NCBI GenBank assembly: GCA_002291495.1 | Contig: DBAE01000117.1 | Coordinates: 1 to 6,914, forward strand | DNA length: 6,914 nt | DNA from: Bacteriovoracaceae bacterium UBA1018 | GTDB lineage: Bacteria; Bdellovibrionota; UBA1018 | Direction: 5' to 3' | Shown: piece after piece, positions 1 through 5,778 of the stretch | Position numbering within the stretch: position 1 is the stretch's first letter | How the letters are laid out: each line of letters opens with the position of its first letter | Notes under the pieces: generated by a model | What the model was told of the DNA's origin: nothing | Databases searched by the model: none | Seen by the model: only the letters and a program-made list of their open reading frames with translations | Position numbers and translations under genes: made by a program

Positions 1-8
1 CCACACCA

Positions 9-37
9 TTGACATCTTGCGTCGATCATCATAAACA
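9..37 (+). promoter_or_regulatory. Probable sigma-70-type promoter for the 64-2756 operon
   Basis: A perfect -35 hexamer TTGACA lies at 9-14. A 17-base spacer places a weak -10 at 32-37 (TAAACA, 3 of 6 matches); a shifted reading CATAAA at 30-35 matches 4 of 6 but with a 15-base spacer. Transcription would start near 42-45, about 20 bases before the ATG at 64. Position and the -35 box are good, the -10 is poor, so this is a candidate only. Confidence 0.45.
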
Positions 38-63
38 TCTCCCATCTTTTGGGGTCCCAGATC

Positions 64-1425
64 ATGCAGTTTCGCGCCTTTGTATTACTACTTTGTTCAC
101 TTCTAGCGCCGTACAATCTTGCTCACGCTGGCCCAACCCCATTTAATGTCACTCCCATTATGGACCTCTTCAAATATTTGCCGGCATCATGTGGGACTTA
201 CCTAGAAGCTCCTTATTTTGTAATCCCTACTCCTTTCGCTGTACTCGACCCGCTTCTCGATCACTTTGCTTTCGACATGGTTGGCCAGACCGACTTGGCC
301 AACGAAGTTCTTCGAAATCAGTTTCTAAATAAATATAAAGAGTACGATTCCACTTTCTCAGAGGAGCCTTCCGTCAAATACGAACTCGGCCGACTAAAGC
401 GCCTCATTCAAAGAGGGCTGATGCTCGAGTCCGAACAATCAGAAGCCCTTCAGATCATCCAGGAACTCCTGACTGGCCTTACTCAGCAACGATGGATCAT
501 CCGTGCCGAAGATCTTTTTGCGTTGATCGATCACGCTCATGAAATTGGTTTTAATGAACCCATCCTTGAACAATACATACAGACCGTTATTTTCTTTCAT
601 GCTGTTCGACTCGAAATTCCTCACTTGGTAGAGTTCGAAGATGTCGAACATTCTATGAAAGAACTCTTTACTCTTTCGACTGATCCTATTTTAAAGATAC
701 CAACCTTGCGCGCTCTAGCACGCGCTACTACATGGCTGGTCCCACTCAGGCTCAAAGGCGAGATCGACCTACCCGAATACCAACGAAGAAGGCTTTTTGA
801 TTTATTTGATCTGACGTTCTCAACTCATCTCCATAGAGAAGCTCAAGATGTTTATGAGCATGATTTTGAGTCTAGCCTCGCAGATGAATGGTCAGATACG
901 GCGGATGTAAATGACTGGGCGCAATTTATGATTCAAAATGTGATAAGCGCCAGCCGAGGAAAAAAGGCAGTTGTGCCTCATCCTTATACCAAGGAACTAC
1001 TCGAGACTCTTTCTGAGATGGAACGAGTTATCTACCTCAGTAGTATCTATAGGCTGATTGAGTACATTGACTCCATCAAACTCACTCCTTCTTTCAACTT
1101 CGATCAACGAATCTCTCTCATGGAAATTGCGCAGTCTCTTGAAGAGCTGGCACATTTGCCAAATTTATCACGCGAAATTACTGTCAACTCCATGTTGATC
1201 AAATTTATGGACAAGCTCTACATGGATACCTCAAGTCCACTTCACAAAGTGATTATGAGTCGGACGGACATGCCTTCTTTTATGATCGAAAGCGAAAACA
1301 AAGAAGTTGCGCAGGCACTCATGTTCCAACGCGCTCGAAGTTCCATGTATCACCCCAATGCTCGCTTGGCTCACGGTTACTTTAAAGCCATCTACAAACT
1401 TAACCGCATCATACCCGGCTTGTAG
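64..1425 (+). CDS. Exported helical protein of unknown function (hypothetical)
   Basis: I do not recognise a family. From the ATG at 64 the protein has 453 residues. It begins with a classic Sec signal peptide: a short N-region with Arg4, a hydrophobic core at about residues 5-15, and an A-H-A cleavage site after residue 22, so the mature protein should start GPTPF. Cys11 sits inside the core and is not preceded by a lipobox, so it is not a lipoprotein. No further membrane segment is visible. The mature part reads as almost entirely amphipathic helices rich in Leu, Glu and Arg, with a single Cys near residue 43 and therefore no internal disulfide. This suggests a soluble periplasmic or envelope-associated protein. 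The reading frame can be extended to a TTG at 49, but that adds five residues ahead of an otherwise normal signal peptide and lies almost at the predicted transcription start, so ATG 64 is preferred; a weak GGGG at 51-54 is 9 bases upstream. The Hsp70-like gene follows after 32 bases on the same strand. Confidence 0.8.
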   Translation: MQFRAFVLLLCSLLAPYNLAHAGPTPFNVTPIMDLFKYLPASCGTYLEAPYFVIPTPFAVLDPLLDHFAFDMVGQTDLANEVLRNQFLNKYKEYDSTFSEEPSVKYELGRLKRLIQRGLMLESEQSEALQIIQELLTGLTQQRWIIRAEDLFALIDHAHEIGFNEPILEQYIQTVIFFHAVRLEIPHLVEFEDVEHSMKELFTLSTDPILKIPTLRALARATTWLVPLRLKGEIDLPEYQRRRLFDLFDLTFSTHLHREAQDVYEHDFESSLADEWSDTADVNDWAQFMIQNVISASRGKKAVVPHPYTKELLETLSEMERVIYLSSIYRLIEYIDSIKLTPSFNFDQRISLMEIAQSLEELAHLPNLSREITVNSMLIKFMDKLYMDTSSPLHKVIMSRTDMPSFMIESENKEVAQALMFQRARSSMYHPNARLAHGYFKAIYKLNRIIPGL

Positions 1426-1457
1426 TTCCATCGTTTGAGTTATAAGATGCTCGAACT

Positions 1458-2756
1458 ATGTCACGTGGAAAGATACGCGCCCTTGGAATTGACTTTGGTA
1501 CCAGCAACACCGCAGCAGCGATTCTGACTGACTCAGGAGCAACAGAGCTACTAGAGCTGGATCCGTCGACGGGTGGTGACCCAAGGCTACTAAAGTCCCT
1601 TCTCTACTTTCCAACTCGACGTGAGTCTTTCTTTGGGCGCGAAGCGATTTCTCAATACTTTGAACGCGACATGGAAGGACGTTTTTTTCAGTCGGTAAAG
1701 AAGCTTCTGCCCAATTCTGACTTCCAGGGAACGATTATTCATGGATCTCACGTCTCTGTAGAAGAACTGATCGCGCGATATCTAACCGACACCCGAAAAC
1801 GAATCGAAAAAATTATCGGACCATTAGGTGAAATTCCAGTCTTTATGGGGCGCCCGGCCCGCTATGCACAAGACCCTGGAAAAGAAGGCTTGGCTGTCGT
1901 TCGATTTAAGACTGCTTGTGATTTGGCAGGCTTTTCTCGCTATCGATTTATTGAAGAACCAAGTGCCGCCGCAAAAACCTATCGCTCTGAGAAAGAAAAA
2001 GAACTGATCCTTGTAATCGACCTTGGAGGCGGAACTTCCGACTTCACTCTCATGCGTGTGAAGAATCTGTCTAAAAAAGTAGAGGCAGGTCATACAGAAA
2101 GAACCGAGTTTGATATCTACTCAGTGCACGGAATTTCTGTAGCTGGTGATTCGCTTGATTCAGAATTTATGAATTCGAAGTTGCTCAAGTTTTTTGGCTC
2201 AGACATCCGCTATCAGCGCCCCTTCTCAAGCAATGTACTCACTATGCCCGGCTCGCTTATGAAAGTTTTACCCAAGTGGCATCACCATGCTTTTTTACGA
2301 GAACGCTCTACCTGGAGCTTTATTCAAAGTCTCCACAAGGAACTAGTCGATCCGGAACAGAAAAAGTGGCTCGATAACCTGATTACGCTTGTGGAAGACA
2401 ACTTAGGTTATTCTCTGCACCAAGCAGTCGAAAAACTGAAAGTCACCTTAAGCGAAACAAATCTAACTGACTTTTTATTTAAATCGCATCCAATCGCTAT
2501 CCAGTTTCCAGTTTCTACACAGGAGTTTGAAGATGTCTTGCAATCACCTGTCCAGCAGATCAAAGAGGCCGCACTAGAAACACTTCGCTTAGGGAAACAC
2601 GAACCTGAAAAAGTCGAGGCTCTCTATTTTACGGGCGGTACCTCACAGGTCCCCATTATTCGAAGAACACTGACTGCTACATTTCCTAATGCTCGTGTGG
2701 TTGATCAAGACACATTTACTTCAGTAGCATCGGGACTCGCTCTCTCCGAACCTTGA
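1458..2756 (+). CDS. Hsp70 family protein, YegD-like (ATPase domain only)
   Basis: This 432-residue protein has the actin/Hsp70 nucleotide-binding fold. Visible motifs in order: phosphate-1 loop IDFGTSNT (11-18); a YegD-like segment VFMGRPARY (128-136); connect-1 EEPSAAA (166-172); phosphate-2 loop VIDLGGGTSDF (186-196); AGDSLD (229-234), matching the GGxDLD segment of Hsp70; adenosine motif FTGGTSQVPIIR (391-402); and connect-2 SVASGLA (422-428). The length is close to E. coli YegD (about 450 residues), whereas DnaK has about 640; the C-terminal beta-sandwich substrate-binding domain and lid are absent. It should bind and hydrolyse ATP in the cytoplasm; no signal peptide or membrane segment is seen. 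YegD-type proteins have no well-established client or role, so the function is open. The start is the first in-frame ATG; there is no good Shine-Dalgarno sequence, and it lies 32 bases after the preceding stop, which suggests operon expression with the exported protein. The stop is 21 bases from the convergent acs stop. Confidence 0.9.
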   Translation: MSRGKIRALGIDFGTSNTAAAILTDSGATELLELDPSTGGDPRLLKSLLYFPTRRESFFGREAISQYFERDMEGRFFQSVKKLLPNSDFQGTIIHGSHVSVEELIARYLTDTRKRIEKIIGPLGEIPVFMGRPARYAQDPGKEGLAVVRFKTACDLAGFSRYRFIEEPSAAAKTYRSEKEKELILVIDLGGGTSDFTLMRVKNLSKKVEAGHTERTEFDIYSVHGISVAGDSLDSEFMNSKLLKFFGSDIRYQRPFSSNVLTMPGSLMKVLPKWHHHAFLRERSTWSFIQSLHKELVDPEQKKWLDNLITLVEDNLGYSLHQAVEKLKVTLSETNLTDFLFKSHPIAIQFPVSTQEFEDVLQSPVQQIKEAALETLRLGKHEPEKVEALYFTGGTSQVPIIRRTLTATFPNARVVDQDTFTSVASGLALSEP

Positions 2757-2777
2757 TCTGAAACCGAAAGGTGGATA

Positions 2778-4835
2778 CTAATCTTCGTCCTTCTGAAGTG
2801 CTGCGACTACGCTCAAGTCTTCTAAAGTAGTGGTGTCACCTTTGATTTGTCCGTTAGTAGCAAGCTCCCTGAGCAACCTTCGCATGATTTTTCCAGAACG
2901 AGTCTTAGGTAACCCTTCGGTAAATCTGACATCGTCGGGTCGCGCCAATGCACCGATTTGTTTTGAAACATGACTACGCAACTCATTCTTTAACTCATCG
3001 AGTTTCGCAGCTTGCTTACCGAGTTCTCGCGTAACCTGAGACTTGAGAGTTACAAATGCGCACACCGCTTGACCTTTCAGTTCATCTGGTCGACCGACAA
3101 CCGCTGCTTCGGCAACTTTAGGGTGTGATACGAGCGCACTTTCAATTTCCATGGTGCCAAGTCTGTGACCACTCACATTAAGCACATCATCCACTCGGCC
3201 CATGCACCAGATATAGCCATCTTTGTCTTTTCTGGCTCCGTCTCCAGTAAAGTAAATCATTTCGCCTTTTTTCTTAGGCTTAAATTCTGAGAAGTATTGC
3301 TTCTTAAAGCGCTCTGGATCTTTATAAATCGTCCTGGCCATCGACGGCCAAGGTTTTCTGATGACGAGATACCCACCAGAACCGAGTGGCACCGGCTCAC
3401 CTTGTTTGTTCACGACTTCGACATCAAATCCCGGAAGAGGTAGAGTGGCCGATCCAGGTTTAGTCGCTACTAAAGATGGAAGCGGAGAAATCACAATCGC
3501 TCCGGTTTCTGTTTGCCAATAAGTATCCACGATTGGGCAGCGACTTCCACCGATCTGATCCCGATACCACATCCATGCTTCGGGATTAATGGGCTCGCCA
3601 ACCGTCCCTAAGAGTCGAAGTGAAGAGAGATCGTGTTTGCTCGGATGCTCATTGCCTAGCTTCATAAATGCACGAATTGCGGTCGGAGCCGTGTAAAGAA
3701 CAGAAATCTTATGCTTTTCAATCATGGACCAAAAACGATCAGGACCTGGTGTCGTTGGCGCACCTTCGTACATAAAGATTGATGCTCCGGCTGCCAATGG
3801 TCCATAGATGACGTAGGAGTGTCCGGTAATCCATCCGATATCAGCTGTGCACCAGTATAAGTCTGATGGCTTATAATCAAATACCGTCTTAAAGGTCTCT
3901 AATACTCCTGTTAAAAAGCCTCCTGTTGAATGAACGATGCCTTTAGGTTTTCCAGTCGTTCCGCTCGTGTAGAGAATAAAAAGTGGATGTTCAGCATCAA
4001 CAGCTTCAGCAGTGCCGAGCTTTGCTTGATCAGATAATGAGATCGATGAGAGGAGTTCGTGCCAATCTAATCTTTTCGCATCTGATAATTTTGTCTTCGT
4101 TCTGATTTGATCCCGTGATCGCATGCCTACATTTTTTCTTTGAACAGTGATGATATGTGACACTGACGGACACTGCTGGATAGCTACATCAACTTGTGTT
4201 CGGAGAGCGACTTGTGAACCTTTGCGGTAGCCCATATCCGCGGTGATCACGAGCTTTGCTTCGGCATCATTGATACGATCTTTCAAAGAGTCAGAACTAA
4301 ATCCCCCAAATACCACGGTGTGAATGATTCCTACTCGGGCACACCCTAAGAGTGCCACTGCGGCTTCGGGAATCATGGGCATGTAGATTGCGGCCCGATC
4401 TCCCTTCTTTAGTCCAAGTTTTCGAAGCGACGACGCAAACTTCTCGGTTTCATCTAAGAGATCTGCATAGGTCCAGGCCACTGTCTCCCCCGGCTCTCCC
4501 TCCCACATAATTGCAGTTTTATTAGCGTGCGCACGACTATGTCGATCGATGCAGTTTGATGAGGCGTTCAGCTTTCCATCTACGAACCATTGAAAGAAAG
4601 GAGCCTTACCTGTCAAAGTCTTCTTAGGTTTTTTGATCCAATCCAAACTCTGGGCAGCTTCGGCCCAATACTTCAGTGGGTTTTTCCGACCCGTTATAAG
4701 CAGCCTTTTATATTCGGCCGATTGCAGCTCCGCTTTTTTTACAAACTCTTTGGGTGGCTTAAATGATCTTTTTTCACTGAGTGTAACGGTAATATTATCG
4801 TTCAAGTTGATAGAAGACTGAGATTTAGCGGCCAT
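2778..4835 (-). CDS. acs: Acetyl-CoA synthetase (acetate--CoA ligase, AMP-forming)
   Basis: Acs converts acetate, ATP and CoA to acetyl-CoA, AMP and pyrophosphate through an acetyl-adenylate, in the cytoplasm. The 685-residue protein is complete and slightly longer than E. coli Acs (652). Key features: N-terminal ACAS segment (about 35-95); phosphate-binding loop YTSGTTGKPKG (289-299); VGEPINPEAW (412-421); DTYWQTETG (437-445), in which Trp440 corresponds to the Trp that closes the acyl pocket and selects acetate over larger acids; TGDGA with Asp532; GRVDD with Arg547; GHRLG with Arg558; and PKTRSGKIMRR with Lys649. Lys649 is the catalytic C-terminal-domain lysine, which in enteric Acs is switched off by acetylation and reactivated by CobB-type deacetylase. 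Extra length lies in an N-terminal extension of about 17 residues, a basic insertion around 519-526 (KPKKKGEM) and a charged stretch around 600-615. The start ATG at 4835 is supported because no other Met occurs before residue 110; the Shine-Dalgarno is poor (GGTAG about 9 bases upstream). It is transcribed alone, divergent from the small acidic protein gene. Confidence 0.97.
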   Translation of the reverse strand: MAAKSQSSINLNDNITVTLSEKRSFKPPKEFVKKAELQSAEYKRLLITGRKNPLKYWAEAAQSLDWIKKPKKTLTGKAPFFQWFVDGKLNASSNCIDRHSRAHANKTAIMWEGEPGETVAWTYADLLDETEKFASSLRKLGLKKGDRAAIYMPMIPEAAVALLGCARVGIIHTVVFGGFSSDSLKDRINDAEAKLVITADMGYRKGSQVALRTQVDVAIQQCPSVSHIITVQRKNVGMRSRDQIRTKTKLSDAKRLDWHELLSSISLSDQAKLGTAEAVDAEHPLFILYTSGTTGKPKGIVHSTGGFLTGVLETFKTVFDYKPSDLYWCTADIGWITGHSYVIYGPLAAGASIFMYEGAPTTPGPDRFWSMIEKHKISVLYTAPTAIRAFMKLGNEHPSKHDLSSLRLLGTVGEPINPEAWMWYRDQIGGSRCPIVDTYWQTETGAIVISPLPSLVATKPGSATLPLPGFDVEVVNKQGEPVPLGSGGYLVIRKPWPSMARTIYKDPERFKKQYFSEFKPKKKGEMIYFTGDGARKDKDGYIWCMGRVDDVLNVSGHRLGTMEIESALVSHPKVAEAAVVGRPDELKGQAVCAFVTLKSQVTRELGKQAAKLDELKNELRSHVSKQIGALARPDDVRFTEGLPKTRSGKIMRRLLRELATNGQIKGDTTTLEDLSVVAALQKDED

Positions 4836-4864
4836 GGACTGACGCTACCGTCCTGCTATGAGTA

Positions 4865-4870
4865 CGTCAA
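4865..4870 (-). promoter_or_regulatory. Possible -35 box for acs (weak)
   Basis: Read on the minus strand, TTGACG (5 of 6 to the -35 consensus) is followed by a 17-base spacer and TAGCGT, a poor -10 (3 of 6), that ends 6 bases from the acs ATG. The transcript would be almost leaderless. The -35 match is clear but the arrangement makes it a low-confidence call. Confidence 0.15.
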
Positions 4871-4921
4871 TTCGCATTGCAGCCAGTTAGACTGCTCGCT
4901 TAATTGTGCATTCGATTTGCA
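4870..4921. repeat. Imperfect 12-base direct repeat in the acs / small-gene divergent region
   Basis: ATTCGCATTGCA (4870-4881) and ATTCGATTTGCA (4910-4921) agree at 10 of 12 positions and start exactly 40 bases apart, close to four helical turns. Between them lies a short palindrome CAGT-TAG-ACTG (4884-4894). The pair could be an operator read by one regulator on the same helix face, serving acs, the small gene, or both. A weak plus-strand promoter, TTGCAG (4877-4882) with CTTAAT (4899-4904), overlaps the first copy. A rough estimate for equal base composition gives about a one-in-five chance of such a pair arising in 110 bases, so this is only suggestive. Confidence 0.25.
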
Positions 4922-4933
4922 TAAGTAAATGAC

Positions 4934-4938
4934 GGAGG
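4934..4938 (+). promoter_or_regulatory. Strong ribosome binding site
   Basis: GGAGG sits 7 bases before the ATG at 4946. It is by far the best Shine-Dalgarno sequence in the window and fixes both the strand and the start of the small acidic protein gene, against a longer open frame on the other strand. Confidence 0.85.
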
Positions 4939-4945
4939 CTCTACT

Positions 4946-5197
4946 ATGGCACGTGACAACCGTAAACCAGATACAGACCCAAAACCCCTTGATGAAGTCA
5001 TCAATCAGTTCAGACCCGACATGTCTGAAGAAAATCGCGAAGGTGACGAGATGAGCGGCGATGATCATTCTTTTGGACTTCAAGGAGGAGAAACTGAGAT
5101 CAAAAATCAGTCCCACATTGATTCGGGCTTGCCCGGTAATATGAGTGAACACGAAGCCATAGATGAAGAAGAGACCGAAAAGCGTCGATCCGCTTAG
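4946..5197 (+). CDS. Small, highly acidic, probably disordered protein (hypothetical)
   Basis: I recognise no family. The product has 83 residues, of which 23 are Asp or Glu and 10 are Lys or Arg. It has no Cys, Trp or Tyr, few large hydrophobic residues, and many Gly, Ser, Asn and Pro. It has no signal peptide and no membrane segment, so it is probably cytoplasmic and largely unstructured. Basic residues cluster at the N-terminus (R3, R6, K7) and at the very end (KRR, 79-81), with acidic runs between (DEEE, 73-76). A GGAGG ribosome binding site 7 bases upstream and a strong intrinsic terminator 13 bases downstream show a self-contained, probably well-translated single-gene unit. It lies divergent to acs and convergent with the HAMP gene. 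Such proteins can be stress-related, nucleoid- or charge-buffering factors, but nothing here decides between these. Confidence 0.8.
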   Translation: MARDNRKPDTDPKPLDEVINQFRPDMSEENREGDEMSGDDHSFGLQGGETEIKNQSHIDSGLPGNMSEHEAIDEEETEKRRSA

Positions 5198-5210
5198 CGT
5201 TAAAACGCAT

Positions 5211-5256
5211 GGACCCGGCAAACCAGTTTAACTTGGTGCCGGGTCCTTTATTTTTT
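5211..5256 (+). terminator. Intrinsic terminator of the small acidic protein gene
   Basis: GGACCCGGCA (5211-5220) pairs perfectly with TGCCGGGTCC (5237-5246), a 10-bp GC-rich stem with a 16-base loop, followed directly by TTTATTTTTT (5247-5256). It lies 13 bases after the stop at 5197. A small inverted repeat GCGTTAAAACGC (5197-5208) precedes it and overlaps the last base of the stop codon. On the minus strand the stem is followed only by a short TTTT, so its main action is on the plus strand. Confidence 0.93.
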
Positions 5257-5280
5257 AAGAGTCCGTTTTTTAAGAGTCCG
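5251..5280. repeat. Perfect 15-base tandem duplication next to the terminator
   Basis: TTTTTTAAGAGTCCG occurs twice with no gap (5251-5265 and 5266-5280). The first copy supplies the T6 end of the terminator T-tract, so the duplication adds a second T6 run downstream. It looks like a slippage or local duplication event in a non-coding region. Confidence 0.9.
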
Positions 5281-5283
5281 CTC

Positions 5284-5304
5284 GTGACCTCGCTGCGAGG
5301 TCAC
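5284..5304. other. Perfect 9-bp hairpin without T-tract, downstream of the HAMP gene
   Basis: GTGACCTCG (5284-5292), loop CTG, CGAGGTCAC (5296-5304). On the minus strand it starts 6 bases after the HAMP gene stop. No T-run follows on either strand (A-runs follow on the minus strand), so it is not a standard intrinsic terminator. It may be a 3' end stabiliser, a boundary for processing, or a protein-binding palindrome. Confidence 0.7.
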
Positions 5305-5310
5305 ATGGAT

Positions 5311-5754
5311 CTAACTAGCTGACGACTTACCTTTTTGAGCACGTGCCTTTAGGGCCGCGTTATATGCGTCAGCCAACTCAATAAAAAAGTCTCCCTTTCT
5401 AAAGGTGACTTCTCGATCGGTCTCACCTCGTGCAATCGACTTCATATGATTTTTGAGACGCTCAATCGGTCCAGCAACACGATGGGAAATCAATAATCCA
5501 CCGACGCCGAGCGCAATTACTGCAACCAGGGAAGTGACGGCAAACAGAAAGTTCATCGTTCTCTTTTGTTCATTAATGAACTGATAAAACACATGGTCCT
5601 GAGGCAGGTTGAGTGCCACACCCATTTGACTGAACTTCCAATAGAAAATTAAATTAGCTGCGTAGAAAATCAAGATGACGACCAAAGCAGTAGCTAATGA
5701 ATATGTTAAAAACGTCAGCTGGAACTTCGGATCTATTAACAGTTTTCTTCTCAT
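5311..5754 (-). CDS. Short two-helix membrane protein with HAMP domain and no output domain
   Basis: The protein has 147 residues. A basic N-terminus (MRRK) is followed by a membrane helix at about 13-37, an external loop of roughly 30 residues, a second membrane helix at about 68-89, and a HAMP domain at about 91-137. HAMP hallmarks are the Pro of SHRVAGPIERL (Pro96), the first amphipathic helix to about residue 110, the connector, and the second helix with ELADAYNAAL (126-135), equivalent to the usual ELA..FN pattern. HAMP domains pass conformational signals from membrane helices to kinase, cyclase or methyl-accepting domains; here the chain ends about ten residues after HAMP with a basic, Ser-rich tail, so no output domain is present. 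The normal stop and a good AAAGG ribosome binding site 8 bases before the ATG argue for an intact short gene rather than a truncation. It lies 24 bases after the surface protein gene, probably in the same operon. It could be a regulator that forms mixed HAMP bundles with another receptor, or a structural membrane protein. Confidence 0.88.
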   Translation of the reverse strand: MRRKLLIDPKFQLTFLTYSLATALVVILIFYAANLIFYWKFSQMGVALNLPQDHVFYQFINEQKRTMNFLFAVTSLVAVIALGVGGLLISHRVAGPIERLKNHMKSIARGETDREVTFRKGDFFIELADAYNAALKARAQKGKSSAS

Positions 5755-5778
5755 GATCTCTACCTTTCGTTCAACAAT

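Noticed and set aside
49..63. TTG at 49 as start of the exported protein
   Set aside because: It adds five residues in front of a normal signal peptide and would lie only a few bases after the predicted transcription start; ATG at 64 fits better.
64..130. Lipoprotein signal peptide using Cys11
   Set aside because: The residues before the Cys are Leu-Leu-Leu, not a lipobox, and a clear A-H-A signal peptidase I site follows at residue 22.
439..651. Minus-strand open frames inside the exported protein gene (also 1231-1431) and inside the Hsp70-like gene (1824-2093)
   Set aside because: Each lies wholly or almost wholly opposite a well-supported gene, with no ribosome binding site or recognisable motif.
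2750..2772. Hairpin ACCTT/AAGGT between the Hsp70-like gene and acs as a shared terminator
   Set aside because: Only 5 bp with a 13-base loop and no T-run on either strand.
4633..4821. 62-codon plus-strand open frame opposite the acs N-terminus
   Set aside because: It is antisense to conserved acs coding sequence and has no independent support.
4856..5221. 121-codon open frame on the minus strand across the small acidic gene
   Set aside because: It overlaps the plus-strand gene that has a GGAGG site and a terminator, its last codons run through the intergenic region, and its start lies inside the terminator stem. It is probably the antisense shadow of an acidic, Gly/Ser-rich frame.
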